A stretch of DNA of 64,000 bases from Melioribacteraceae bacterium (GTDB lineage: Bacteria; Bacteroidota; Ignavibacteria; Ignavibacteriales; Melioribacteraceae), in assembly GCA_021739765.1 (NCBI GenBank), contig JAIPBD010000010.1, positions 1 through 64,000 on the forward strand, read 5' to 3'. How positions within the stretch are numbered: the first letter of the stretch is position 1; each line of letters begins with the position of its first letter. A model generated the notes under the pieces. The model saw nothing but the letters and a program-made list of their open reading frames with translations, was not told the origin of the DNA and searched no databases. Made by a program: the position numbers and the translations under genes. Shown here piece after piece: positions 16,463-25,786 of this stretch.

Positions 16463-17200
16463 ATGAGAAGTCATGAAATTGATTATGAAATAATTGGAAG
16501 CGATTTACAATTAGTTGAAGTTGAACTGGATCCGGGTGAAATTGTGATCGCCGAAGCGGGCGCCATGACATACATGGAAGACGGAATAACATTCGAAGCT
16601 AAAATGGGTGACGGTTCCGAACCGGATCAAGGATTTTTCGGTTCGCTGTTAAATGCGGGTAAAAGAGCAATTACGGGTGAATCAATATTTATGACACATT
16701 TTACAAACATCTCAGGTTCAAAGAAAAAAGTTGCTTTCGCATCAGCGTTTCCGGGTAAAATTATGCCGATCAATTTGGCAGAATCCGGTGGTTCAATAAT
16801 CTGCCAGCGAAACGCTTTCCTCTGTGCCGCTCTTGGTACAAAATTAGAGGTCGCTTTTACAAAAAGATTAGGCTCGGGATTTTTTGGTGGGGAGGGATTT
16901 ATCCTTCAAAAACTAATTGGTGATGGGAATGCTTTTATCCATGCGGGTGGTACAATTATTAAAAAAGAATTGAAAGGTGATTCGATAAAAGTTGATACAG
17001 GTTGTCTTGTTGCTTTCACAGAAGGAATCCACTACAATATTGAACGAGCAGGAAATTTAAAATCTATGTTTCTTGGCGGAGAAGGATTATTCCTCGCGAC
17101 TCTGCAAGGAACGGGAACCGTCTATATCCAATCACTTCCATTTTCACGATTAGCGGATAGAATTATTGAACAAATTCCGGCAAGAAACGATAGCGACTGA
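16463..17200 (+). CDS. TIGR00266 / AIM24 family protein
   Basis: The 245-residue protein has the compact Gly-rich beta structure of the TIGR00266 (AIM24-like) family: [20 protein letters not shown] near the N-terminus, a long Gly/Phe loop around [15 protein letters not shown], and [19 protein letters not shown] toward the end. Function in bacteria is unknown; the yeast mitochondrial relative helps organise the inner membrane. A strong GGAGG site precedes the ATG. A hairpin follows 55 bases downstream. Confidence 0.9.
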   Translation: MRSHEIDYEIIGSDLQLVEVELDPGEIVIAEAGAMTYMEDGITFEAKMGDGSEPDQGFFGSLLNAGKRAITGESIFMTHFTNISGSKKKVAFASAFPGKIMPINLAESGGSIICQRNAFLCAALGTKLEVAFTKRLGSGFFGGEGFILQKLIGDGNAFIHAGGTIIKKELKGDSIKVDTGCLVAFTEGIHYNIERAGNLKSMFLGGEGLFLATLQGTGTVYIQSLPFSRLADRIIEQIPARNDSD

Positions 17201-17254
17201 TAATATTCTTTTTCCGGAAAAGCTCCGCCCGAATATGTTGATACACTTCTGATA

Positions 17255-17287
17255 AAACATGCCGTTTCTCAAAGAAATGGCATGTTT
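17255..17287 (+). terminator. hairpin after the TIGR00266 gene
   Basis: Arms AAACATGCCGTTTCT (17255-17269) and AGAAATGGCATGTTT (17273-17287) pair over 15 bases with one G-T pair and a 3-base loop. The T tract is weak. The same outer arm, AAACATGCC/GGCATGTTT, recurs in the hairpin at 21649-21681. Confidence 0.65.
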
Positions 17288-17381
17288 GTGCTCGCAGCTT
17301 ATTAACAACTAAGGATTTGGAAACGGTCTCAGCAGAGGAGAATTTATTCAATGTAATCAATTCAAAATTAAAGCGTTGCAG

Positions 17382-17545
17382 CCGCGACCTTCATGTAAAT
17401 CGAGTTCGCATGAATAGTTGATAAACTACGAGATTTTTGAATTTATTTTAATCTGTGTTTGTGGTTTGATTAAGTTTGAGGTGGTTGTGTCAAGGTTATT
17501 AATCCCTAGCCGGCGAATATGACCATGACACCCATGGACTGCAAC
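17382..17545. repeat. partial third copy (A) of the long intergenic repeat
   Basis: This stretch matches, with many substitutions and some gaps, the distal part of repeats B and C: CCGCGACCTTCA, then TTGATAAAC, TTTGAATTTATTTT, CTGTGTTTGTGGTTTG and GTGGTTGTGTCAAGGTTATTA in the same order. It runs into the 3' end of the small ORF at 17426-17683. The limits are approximate. Confidence 0.6.
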
Positions 17546-17683
17546 TCTTCCATGTGGGAAGTCATCACTATAGTACAAAGCAGTAATTTCATCACCACAA
17601 TCTGTTTGTGCATAAGAAATTTTTAGTGAAAGAAGAATCATGATAATCAGTATATTTGAGATTTTCATACTCCTTAACCTCAT
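17426..17683 (-). CDS. small secreted hypothetical protein with repeat-derived C-terminus
   Basis: The frame starts at an ATG that shares a base with the upstream stop (TAATG), and an internal ATG at 17668 begins a good signal peptide (ISNILIIMILLSLKISYAQ). The mature part has three Cys residues (CGDE, GCHGH) but no recognised domain. The last 40 or so codons lie inside repeat copy A (17382-17545), so the natural C-terminus may have been lost and replaced by repeat sequence. It follows the 279-residue secreted protein and is probably cotranscribed. It may be a chimeric or decayed gene. Confidence 0.4.
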   Translation of the reverse strand: MRLRSMKISNILIIMILLSLKISYAQTDCGDEITALYYSDDFPHGRVAVHGCHGHIRRLGINNLDTTTSNLIKPQTQIKINSKIS

Positions 17684-18522
17684 TAATAATCATTATTAAA
17701 AAATTTTCGAGAAATGTTTTGTTTATAATCTTTCCAGTTTTGTCCGTTATTCGAAGAGGGAACTAAAGGATAAAATACTTTGTGATCTCTAATTTCTACA
17801 AGAGTGTTATCATCAAAAAGATTCAATCTTAAGCTGTATCTATGATCTATGCCTTTTTTTGAATCACTATCACGCCAGTGGGCAATCGGCAAAAGATACT
17901 TTTTGCCAATTTCAAACTTTATTGGGGGAGATTCGCGGTACCAGTGTTCCAAATAACTAATGGTTAGTGTCTCATCCACCGAATAAATTGATTTGCCTTT
18001 GAGAATTTCTAGTATTCTAACTTGAATATCTTTTTGACCAATTTTCCTTTCCTTTCTAGCACTATGACCCCTATCAATTACATACGCTGAGTTGCTTAAA
18101 CCCGTAACTTCAACTAAAATCAAATATGGTGTCATTAAGTATCCCAAATATTCCTCGCCTTTTTCTTTTTTAACTATGTCAATCAGCTGCTTTAAGATTA
18201 TTGCCGGAGTAATATTTAGGGAAACCGTCTTATTATTTTTAGCTTCATCAACCCATTTATAATGCATTTCTCTAATTCTTGAATAAAATTCCACTTCGTG
18301 AAAAGCATGTGAGTAATACAAATATTTTTCAATCTTGTTTAAATCTGAAGGGATGTTTGTAATATTGGCAGCGGCGTTTTTTAAGTCTACTTCCTTATTC
18401 TCCTCAATTATTGAAATAAGTTCTTCTGTGTAATTAAAAAGCGAATCTGAATTCTGGGAAAACATTCGATGCGGGTTGAAAAAGCACACGAATATCAAAA
18501 ATGAGATTATTACTCCTTGCAT
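17683..18522 (-). CDS. secreted hypothetical protein, 279 aa
   Basis: A signal peptide (about 1-23) precedes a soluble chain without recognisable motifs. The segment VIDRGHSARKERKIGQKDIQ followed by RILEILKGK and KFEIGKKYLLPI resembles the NTR/TIMP-like beta-barrel pattern seen in secreted proteins that start VRVLEVLKG and end with KYLLF, but this is only a resemblance. It is probably cotranscribed with the small secreted ORF that begins at its stop. Its upstream region is repeat B, so its promoter lies in or next to that repeat. Confidence 0.6.
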   Translation of the reverse strand: MQGVIISFLIFVCFFNPHRMFSQNSDSLFNYTEELISIIEENKEVDLKNAAANITNIPSDLNKIEKYLYYSHAFHEVEFYSRIREMHYKWVDEAKNNKTVSLNITPAIILKQLIDIVKKEKGEEYLGYLMTPYLILVEVTGLSNSAYVIDRGHSARKERKIGQKDIQVRILEILKGKSIYSVDETLTISYLEHWYRESPPIKFEIGKKYLLPIAHWRDSDSKKGIDHRYSLRLNLFDDNTLVEIRDHKVFYPLVPSSNNGQNWKDYKQNISRKFFNNDY

Positions 18523-18603
18523 AAGTGTTACCTATTTTTGTGAAAAGATGAGTTTGTTATATCGGAAATATTTTTTTGCACATTGCGACAATATTCATCA
18601 AAT

Positions 18604-19340
18604 CCATATCATAAGCAGCCTACCGATTATTTTAAAAGTATCCAAATCATTTTTAATGAACTTGTGTAGATAGAATTCGAATAAAAAAGTATTAAACCCA
18701 TTAGTAAAATATAAAGCATATATTTTAATGTCAACATGATTCTAGTACCATATATATGAGTTCGTAGTAATAAGGATGAAGTATCTTTTTAATTAAAAAG
18801 CAACTTATTCAAGATAAAAGATAAAAGATAAAAGGGAAGAAGGGAAAACGGAGACCGGGGTACGAAGAAGGAAAACTGGAGACTGGAAACCGGAAAGCGG
18901 AGACCGTGGTTTTAGCGGTTGGTAATTGTAATAATCTTATTCTTAGTCTTATTCTTAGTCTTGGTCATGATCATGATCTCATTCCCACCTTTTCCGACTT
19001 GCGAGAATTTACGGGCGTCTTGGGATTCTCTTTGGTGTTCTATGTCATAATTATAATCGAATACCTAACCGCAAAGGACGCGAAGCAGACGCAAAGAGCG
19101 CAGAGTTTAAGATGAGCTTAATTAAATGACTGTAACCGCGACTTTCACGGAACTCGTCTTATAAATCCAGGTTGCGGAAATATTTGATAAACGACAACGT
19201 TTTGGAATTTATTTTGCTCTGTGTTTATGGTTTATGGTTTATGGTTTGTGTAAAGTTTTAGGTGGTTGTGTCACGGTTATTATTTCTTAGATTGCTACTA
19301 TGACTTCCGAAGCATCAGGACAAGCTGTGACAGCCTTGGA
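18604..19340. repeat. long non-coding repeat, copy B (about 740 bp)
   Basis: Fills most of the 900-base gap 18523-19424. It shares order and sequence with copy C over its full length, from CATAAGCAGCCT through TAGATAGAATTCGAAT, TTCGTAGTAATAAGGATG, AGCAACTTATTCAAGATAAA, CTTATTCTTAGTCTT, CGCAAAGAGCGCAGAGTTT, GAGCTTAATTAAATGACTG, ATATTTGATAAACGACAACG, TATTTCTTAGATTGCTACTA to GACAGCCTTGGAA. It contains short internal tandem motifs (AAAGATA, TTCTTAGTC, TTTATGG). No ORF with gene-like features is present. The remaining gap, 19341-19424, shows nothing. Confidence 0.85.
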
Positions 19341-19424
19341 AAGCCAAGGAATTCCCAGCCATGAAAAAGTCATTGATCGTTAGATTGAAGATGGGACCTT
19401 GATATCCCCGAAATTGTCCTCAAA

Positions 19425-20756
19425 TTATTTTATGAGTAATACTTTTTTAAGAGCTACTTGTTTTTGCAAAATTGAATGAGGCATAATTTCCAGAACAAAT
19501 AAATATAAACCGCTAGTTAAGTTGCCGGCTTTAAAAGTAAGTGAGGTATTTCCTTTTTGATAAGTCCCTTTGCCAATCGTTCTAATAAGCTCGCCCGTGA
19601 TAGAATATAATTTCAAATTCACTTCAGATACATCGTCTAATACGAAACTTATCGTAGACTGGGAATTAAACGGATTTGGGTAAGTACTCAACTCTATTGG
19701 ATTAGAATTAATATTTTGGAATTCTTTTTGTTTAACAGATGTTATTAAATCAAATTTATATAGAAGGGGAGCACCTGTAGTTGAGAGACCAAATATTATT
19801 CCGGTATCATTTGAAATAGAAACACTAAATAAATGATCATTGCCAAAAGAATAGTTGTCGAGAATTTCTAATTGATTATTGATCCGAAGAACTAAGCCGT
19901 CATTTCCAACCAACCATATATTAGTATTGTCAACAAAGAAAAGATCATTAATTAAACCAATTTCCAATATCTTCAATACTTCAAGATTCGTATTTAATAA
20001 AATAATTCCTGCATAACCTGCTAAAATAACCTCACCACTTTCTGACAGGTGGTAAGCATTGCCGGTAAAATGTGGCAACATTGCCTTTCCGCTCCAATTT
20101 TTTCCTCCATCATTTGTTTTCAAAATGTGGAATTCGTCGGATAAGTAACCCATCGCATACCCAATATTATCATCTACAAATTTAATCTTTGTTATGTTAA
20201 TAGCTCCGTCAATATTAACATTTACAGAACCCCATGATTTCGCGGAATCAAGAGTTTCGAATATTCCACCTTCTACACCTATAATACCATGATCTCTGTC
20301 AAAGAAATGGACAGAATAAATTCTTTTGTTAAATGGTTTTAACGTCCAAATCTCACCACCGTCTAAAGTCTGATAGAGTCCGTTACTACCGGCAACCCAA
20401 CCTATATTTTGTTCAAGAAAAAAGGCATCGTAAAAATGAACATTCTGACTTTCATGTTGTAAAGTCCAATTGTTACCGTTATTATTTGTTTTCCATATCC
20501 TTCCTGGAGACGATTCAAAAATGAAACCATTATTTTCATCTAAAAAAATGGCATCGGCATACCACATATAATCGGTTTCCGGCGAAAATTTAGCGGTTAT
20601 TATTTCCCAATTTTGCGCCTTTAACGTGATAATGAAAATATTAGTTATAATTAAAATGAAATAAAAGAATTGAAGCCGGGATAGAAATTGGATGACTACA
20701 TTAGTGACATTAAGTCTACGGTAGTTTTGAACATCTATCGATTTTTTACTGCTCAT
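19425..20756 (-). CDS. YCF48-like beta-propeller protein with T9SS sorting domain
   Basis: The 443-residue protein carries several propeller repeats of the YCF48/BNR type (IWKTNNNGNNWTL, LYQTLDGGEIWTL, ILKTNDGGKNWSG) and ends with a T9SS type A sorting domain, YPNPFNSQSTISFVL through KVLLIK. A strong GGGAGGA ribosome site supports the ATG at 20756. The hydrophobic segment that would act as a signal peptide starts only near residue 28, which is late. It should be exported and attached to the surface or released by T9SS. Copies B and C of the long repeat flank it on both sides. Confidence 0.85.
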   Translation of the reverse strand: MSSKKSIDVQNYRRLNVTNVVIQFLSRLQFFYFILIITNIFIITLKAQNWEIITAKFSPETDYMWYADAIFLDENNGFIFESSPGRIWKTNNNGNNWTLQHESQNVHFYDAFFLEQNIGWVAGSNGLYQTLDGGEIWTLKPFNKRIYSVHFFDRDHGIIGVEGGIFETLDSAKSWGSVNVNIDGAINITKIKFVDDNIGYAMGYLSDEFHILKTNDGGKNWSGKAMLPHFTGNAYHLSESGEVILAGYAGIILLNTNLEVLKILEIGLINDLFFVDNTNIWLVGNDGLVLRINNQLEILDNYSFGNDHLFSVSISNDTGIIFGLSTTGAPLLYKFDLITSVKQKEFQNINSNPIELSTYPNPFNSQSTISFVLDDVSEVNLKLYSITGELIRTIGKGTYQKGNTSLTFKAGNLTSGLYLFVLEIMPHSILQKQVALKKVLLIK

Positions 20757-20844
20757 TTGTTCCTCCCTTTTTAGGGTTTTTTGTTAAAAATCCCCATTTC
20801 ACGAATACAGATTGATGGGAATGTAAGTCATAAAAACCAGTATA

Positions 20845-21579
20845 TCCAAACCATAAGCAGCCTCCCCGTCATTTTAAAAATGTGAAATTGTTTTTTAGAG
20901 AACTCATTTAGATAGAATTCGAATGAAAGACCATCAAATCCATTGGCAAAATGGGAAGCGAATGTTTTAATGTCAACATAATTCTATTTATCTTTTTTAG
21001 AATTCGTAGTAATAAGGATGGAGTGTCTCTTTACTTTAAAAGCAACTTATTCAAGATAAAAGATAAAAGGGAAAGCGGAGCCCATGGTACGGAGAATGAA
21101 AACTGGAGACCGGAAACCGGAAACAGTTGACCGTGGTTTTAGCCTTTGGTAATTTTAATAATCTTATTCTTAGTCTTGGTCTTAGTCTTGGTCATGATCT
21201 GATTCCCACTTGTGCTGACTTGCGGGAATTTAAGGGCGTCCCGGGATTCGTTTTTGTGTTTGATTTCCTAATCCTAATCCTAATCGTAATCGTTATCATA
21301 ATCGAATACCAAACCGCAAAGAACGCAGAGAAGACGCAAAGAGCGCAGAGTTTCAGAAGAGCTTAATTAAATGACTGTAACCGCTACCTTCACAGTACTC
21401 GTTTTAGAAATCCAGGTTGCGGAAATATTTGATAAACGACAACGTTTTTGAATTTGTTTTAGCCTGTGTTTGTGGTTTGTGTTTTGTGTAAAGTTCTAGG
21501 TAGTTATGTCACGGTTATTATTTCTTAGATTGCTACTATGACTCCCGAAGCATCGGGACAAGCTGTGACAGCCTTGGAA
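20845..21579. repeat. long non-coding repeat, copy C (about 735 bp)
   Basis: Lies in the 936-base gap 20757-21692 in the same orientation as copy B. Matches are collinear from CATAAGCAGCCT (20852) to GACAGCCTTGG (21566-21576), with scattered substitutions and length changes in the simple-sequence parts (CCTAATCCTAATCCTAATCG at 21267-21286; CGCAAAGAACGCAGAG at 21315-21330). The rest of the gap holds the GH57-side hairpin (21649-21681) and nothing else recognisable. Confidence 0.85.
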
Positions 21580-21648
21580 GTAATAACATATTTCGGTAAA
21601 GTCTTATACGATTCTGTTCGCTCCGCCGGGTCAGATTAAATATGAATT

Positions 21649-21681
21649 AAACATGCCAATTCTTCTAGAAGTGGCATGTTT
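21649..21681 (-). terminator. hairpin after the GH57 gene
   Basis: Arms AAACATGCCAATTCT (21649-21663) and AGAAGTGGCATGTTT (21667-21681) pair over 15 bases with one mismatch and a 3-base loop. Read on the minus strand it is followed by a T-rich stretch, 11 bases past the GH57 stop, so it probably ends that transcript. Confidence 0.7.
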
Positions 21682-21692
21682 GCACCTCAAAA

Positions 21693-24600
21693 TTATTTCA
21701 CAAACATCATCTTTTTGACTTCAACAAAATTTCCGCTTGTGAGTTTATAAAAATAAACTCCATTTGAAAGATGGTTTGCGTCAAATGTTACTGAATATAC
21801 TCCTGGAGAAAGTGAATTATCAACAAGTGTTGCGACATTGCTTCCCAGTACATCGTAAATCTTTAATACGGTTCTTTGAGACGAACCTTGTCCCGTCTCT
21901 ACAATGGGAATTGTGAATTTTATCGTTGTCGACGGATTAAACGGATTCGGATAATTCTGTGAAAGAGAAAACCGGGTTGGAAGACTTGATTTATCTTCAT
22001 GAATTTTTGTAATAATTGTTGAATAATCCCAGATGTAATATTCGGATGCATCGATATTACCATCTCCATTCCCGGAAGGAGATTGTCCGGTTAAGTTTCC
22101 TCCATCGTTAGTTCCATATCGCCCAATCGCGGCGTATATATTTTCCGGAACAGTTCCAAATTCTTCTTTCAGATTTATCGTTCCTTCCAGGAAAGCGCCG
22201 ACCGAAATTTCTGTTGCTCCGATATAATCGTTCCAAACATTGTAATCATTGCTTGATTCATTTGCGATATAAGCATCCCAGCTTGCAACTTGTCCGTTTT
22301 TTGCCCAAGGCGCGTTTTTGAAAGTGGAAGGATTTTCACTCACAAAGAGAAAAATATCTCCTCCTTGCTGCGAAGCTTTTTGTGTTGCGACATAAAGGAA
22401 TGGTTCGTCGTAAGCGAGATATAGATCAATTCCATCATTGGAAGAAGCCAATGCCGCACGAGAATCGAGGGAACCATCTAAAACGAAAGTGTTTTTTTCT
22501 CCGCCTGTGTTTGTAGTATCATTTCCGAAAACGATGTGATAATTTTGTCCGTTGTTATTATCCCAGTCATTGGAAAGGTAATAAATAACAAAAGCGAGGC
22601 GGACAACTTGCTGTTCGGGTTTGTTAAACGGACCAATCTTAATTTCAAGAGTTCCGTTTGTATCAACTTCAATAAAAGGTGACTGAACGGCCGGTCCGCT
22701 TCCGTTAAACAATTCAGAACCGGTTGGCCGGTAAATTTCGTCGGGTGTTTGCCAATTATCTCCGTTATCATTCACGCCCCAATGTAATTTCGCCCCGACG
22801 TTTGCATTTTCAATTTTAATCGTAATTGTATCGTCCGGCGACGGTTCTTCAGGTAGGATCGTAAGGGAAGGATTACCCGTTCCACCGCTTCCGCCTCCGG
22901 ATTCATTTGCTCCAACCCAAACATGGCTTATTGGTGATTTTTCAATATTCCCATTCTGGTCTGTCGCTTCCACATAATAATCAACCAGTGAGTTTTTGAT
23001 TCCGGTAATTTTAGCTGTGTACTCCAACGCTTTGTAGGCCGGCAACGGATTCGTTTTCGAAGTTATCAAATTCCCGGTCATAACGATTTCATTCCAATCG
23101 CCTACATCATTCCCACCATCGTAGGTTTCGTTATGATTCGAGAGTTTATCATTTTCACCATCGAGATCAATTCTGTATTTCAATTTCACCTCATCCACAC
23201 CGTTAACATCAAATACATAAGTCCAAACCGTAAAATCACTTGCTTGAGGTGTATTCCATTCTGTTCCACCGGGATTATAAGGTTCGCGCTGAGGTTGGAA
23301 AATTGTGGGAGGTGTATCATCAGAATAACTGCTTACCAATATCGCTTCCGCCTGTTGGATCGCGATATTTGCTCCCCTCGTCGGATTCGAATCCCAAATC
23401 TCCGTTCCATCCCAATACCAATAATCCGAGGCCTGCGAGTTTAACAAATATTTATTCGCTTCGGCAATTCGCGAATCATTTGGGAATGCTTGTTCTGCGG
23501 TTCGGACAAAATTTGTTGCCGCTGTAACAACACCCCAACTATTGCGATCGGGTGAATAACTATCACTTCCGGGATCACCAAGCCATTTCTTAAATTCGGG
23601 ATCACCATTATCAGCACCACTCCAACTGCCGCTTTCGATATGAACAACCTCGTTTGGATCGGGAGGGAATTGATCGAGATAATCTTGAATTGTAGTTGCG
23701 ACGAATCTATCCGGCTGATTTTTTACCCAATCTACGAATGCTTGAAAATTGCTGCCGTAATAACCCGAACTTCCGCCTCCGTAATTATCGCCATCATGAT
23801 GAAGGACAATCAAAATCGGATGATCCGGATCATTATTGTATGATTCGAATTGACTCATCACTTTTTCATATTGCAAAGCCCCGAATCCTCCCCGTCCGTC
23901 TTCGTTCCCTAAATATCTATCTGTCGGAACGGCGATGATTTTTGATTCGGCTCCGGTTTCCGGATCGATGTATTTTACGTATCGGGGTTGACTCGACCAC
24001 TGCGCCGAAACTTGAGTTCCAGCCCAAACATCCTGCAATGAAATCCAATCGTCCGGATTTTCATTTATTTGATCAGCTTTGTTTGGTTCATATAAATTGC
24101 CGCCTGTGCTGAACGGATAACCTTTTGCCGCTCTTTCGAAATGGATATTGTCAACCAAAACCCATTCTAATCCTTCATCAACAAGGGCAGGAATCATAAC
24201 CGGTGCAAATGCGTTTTCCGGCGGAAAAATTCCTTTCGAATATTCGTTCATTCCAAAATTATTTTTCAGGGCAATTTTGTGTTCGTCAATCTGTTTTCTG
24301 ATTTCCTCATATTCAATCAAACCCATTAATGGGTGATGATATCCGAATCCGATCAGATTTATTCTAGAATTTCCGAGTGAAGTTTTTTTGGAAATTATAT
24401 TTGTCCAATTCGATTTCCAATTAGTAAAATTTCCATTTCCGTTTGATTCGAGATTATTAAGATTTTCAATCAATGAACCGGAAAAACTAACTTCCGCGCC
24501 GAGGTGGGGAAGTCCGGCATCAATTCCTTTTTGTATCGCGTCTTTCGGCCAATTTGTGTACGGCCCGATCCTTTGATTGTGAACATCAACTACGGAGAAT

Positions 24601-24782
24601 GAGTAAACTCCGAGATTTTCGGTCTCGGTGATCGATTTATAAGGATAATAAATCGGTTGGTGCATGTGCCAAAGGAATGCAATATAAATTGGAGGATTGG
24701 TTTTAACATCTGTCGGCTCATTTTGCGCCTTCTGGACTTGCGGCAAAAAAAGCAGCAGAGCAATTATAAATACTCTTTTCAT
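21693..24782 (-). CDS. secreted glycoside hydrolase family 57 protein with T9SS sorting domain
   Basis: From the ATG at 24782 (AAGGG site 6 bases upstream; an earlier in-frame ATG is at 24806) the protein has 1029 residues. A signal peptide leads into a GH57 barrel with HMHQP (39-43) and FPPENAFAPVMIP, whose Glu (189) is in the usual nucleophile block. Central FN3-like and glucodextranase-C/DOMON-like beta regions follow (roughly 500-640 and 770-930). The C-terminus is a T9SS sorting domain (YPNPFNPSTTIKFTI, ending KKMMFVK). GH57 enzymes cleave or branch alpha-glucans; most are cytoplasmic, so export by T9SS is notable. It likely acts on starch or glycogen outside the cell. Confidence 0.87.
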   Translation of the reverse strand: MKRVFIIALLLFLPQVQKAQNEPTDVKTNPPIYIAFLWHMHQPIYYPYKSITETENLGVYSFSVVDVHNQRIGPYTNWPKDAIQKGIDAGLPHLGAEVSFSGSLIENLNNLESNGNGNFTNWKSNWTNIISKKTSLGNSRINLIGFGYHHPLMGLIEYEEIRKQIDEHKIALKNNFGMNEYSKGIFPPENAFAPVMIPALVDEGLEWVLVDNIHFERAAKGYPFSTGGNLYEPNKADQINENPDDWISLQDVWAGTQVSAQWSSQPRYVKYIDPETGAESKIIAVPTDRYLGNEDGRGGFGALQYEKVMSQFESYNNDPDHPILIVLHHDGDNYGGGSSGYYGSNFQAFVDWVKNQPDRFVATTIQDYLDQFPPDPNEVVHIESGSWSGADNGDPEFKKWLGDPGSDSYSPDRNSWGVVTAATNFVRTAEQAFPNDSRIAEANKYLLNSQASDYWYWDGTEIWDSNPTRGANIAIQQAEAILVSSYSDDTPPTIFQPQREPYNPGGTEWNTPQASDFTVWTYVFDVNGVDEVKLKYRIDLDGENDKLSNHNETYDGGNDVGDWNEIVMTGNLITSKTNPLPAYKALEYTAKITGIKNSLVDYYVEATDQNGNIEKSPISHVWVGANESGGGSGGTGNPSLTILPEEPSPDDTITIKIENANVGAKLHWGVNDNGDNWQTPDEIYRPTGSELFNGSGPAVQSPFIEVDTNGTLEIKIGPFNKPEQQVVRLAFVIYYLSNDWDNNNGQNYHIVFGNDTTNTGGEKNTFVLDGSLDSRAALASSNDGIDLYLAYDEPFLYVATQKASQQGGDIFLFVSENPSTFKNAPWAKNGQVASWDAYIANESSNDYNVWNDYIGATEISVGAFLEGTINLKEEFGTVPENIYAAIGRYGTNDGGNLTGQSPSGNGDGNIDASEYYIWDYSTIITKIHEDKSSLPTRFSLSQNYPNPFNPSTTIKFTIPIVETGQGSSQRTVLKIYDVLGSNVATLVDNSLSPGVYSVTFDANHLSNGVYFYKLTSGNFVEVKKMMFVK

Positions 24783-24875
24783 GTGTGCCCTTCTCGAACT
24801 ATTCATAAGACAATCACGTCATAATTATTGTGATGTGATAAAATTATTTCTCAATTTAAATATTATAGAAAAAAA

Positions 24876-25061
24876 ATGACAAACATTCTTTTGTGGTTTT
24901 TACTTCTAATTTTGTGCTGGCCGATTGCAATTTTACTTTTAGTGTTATATCCTTTTATCTGGTTAATAATGCTGCCGTTTCGGTTGATAGGAATAACCGT
25001 CGAAGCAGTATTCGATTTGATCAAAGCGATATTTAGTTTTCCGGCAAAAGTGCTACGATAG
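24876..25061 (+). CDS. small membrane protein, 61 aa
   Basis: Two closely spaced hydrophobic segments (about 4-26 and 28-50) fill nearly the whole protein, which ends in a basic tail (FPAKVLR). It is divergent from the GH57 gene, with both promoters in the 93-base gap. No family is recognised. The clean hydrophobic profile and in-frame ATG argue for a real gene. Confidence 0.55.
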   Translation: MTNILLWFLLLILCWPIAILLLVLYPFIWLIMLPFRLIGITVEAVFDLIKAIFSFPAKVLR

Positions 25062-25168
25062 ATTTATTAACCCGAGTTACATTTTATCATTTTTCGATAA
25101 ATCGAATCTTGTTTATGCTATTTTCAAGATAGGTTTAGCCAAACACTTTTTGTTGGATCGGCGCTATT

Positions 25169-25639
25169 TTACGTTTTGGGAGCCCAAGTTTGTAAAAACA
25201 GCATAAATTTATCCAAATCGTATGATTTCTCATTTTCCAACTCACCGGTATTTTGAGAACGCAGCAATTCTCCCGATTTATCAAGCACGAAAAAGTGAGG
25301 GTAACCTTGTATTTCCGGGTAACGGGACAAAACTTCTTCATTTTTATTTTCTTTGCTGTAATTAATTTTTACAACAATAAAATATTCATCGAGAGTTTCT
25401 TTTAGAGTCTCATTCGTTTCCATAAATTCATCGATTCGATGACACCAGACGCACCATTCTCCACCAACATCCAAAATGATTCGTTTGTTGGAATATTTGG
25501 CTTCGGCAATGGCATTTTTGATATCAACATCGGCATTACGCTGTGGATCGAATTTTGTAACCGGTTCGTAAGGAATTCGTTCAGGTTCGCAGGCAATAAA
25601 AAGTAAAGTCGCTAGAATTAATGATGCAAAAAATTTCAA
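25169..25639 (-). CDS. lipoprotein thioredoxin-fold protein
   Basis: Starting at the TTG at 25639, which has a GGAG site five bases upstream, the protein begins with a lipoprotein signal peptide ending LLFIAC (Cys17). A longer frame to 25681 lacks an ATG. The thioredoxin-like domain has the redox pair in GEWCVWCHR (Cys63 and Cys66) and the cis-proline segment IQGYPHFFVLD. It probably reduces or forms disulfides in the periplasm while anchored in a membrane. Its neighbours give no substrate. Confidence 0.8.
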   Translation of the reverse strand: MKFFASLILATLLFIACEPERIPYEPVTKFDPQRNADVDIKNAIAEAKYSNKRIILDVGGEWCVWCHRIDEFMETNETLKETLDEYFIVVKINYSKENKNEEVLSRYPEIQGYPHFFVLDKSGELLRSQNTGELENEKSYDLDKFMLFLQTWAPKT

Positions 25640-25786
25640 TGTTACTCCGCTTTTCTTAAGTATTATCACAAAAATAGGCAATTCACGATAAATTTCATGG
25701 GGGCAAAAAATTGACCTCCGAAACTCGAACTTATTTGAAACTCTTCCGTCTAAAAAATCAGTTGAAGCCCTTTATATGGAGAAAAA

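Noticed and set aside
18815-18980. Possible CRISPR array or tandem repeat locus (AAAGATA, TTCTTAGTC units)
   Set aside because: Units are short, uneven and without unique spacers, and no cas genes lie nearby.
18906-19115. Open frame of 69 codons in repeat B
   Set aside because: The frame lies in the simple-sequence part of the repeat, has a biased composition (runs from TTCTTAGTC and CGCAAAG motifs) and its equivalent in copy C differs in length; it is better explained as non-coding repeat.
21127-21366. Open frame of 79 codons in repeat C
   Set aside because: It is the counterpart of the frame in copy B, with a run of Ile/Val/Leu arising from CCTAATCCTAATCG repeats; no ribosome site and no gene-like features.
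22478-23938. Several ORFs of 67-103 codons on both strands inside the GH57 gene
   Set aside because: They are shadows of the long coding frame with no ribosome sites or domain features of their own.
24783-24806. Upstream ATG for the GH57 gene
   Set aside because: The extension would put eight polar residues before the signal peptide, and the AAGGG ribosome site lies inside it, 6 bases before the ATG at 24782.
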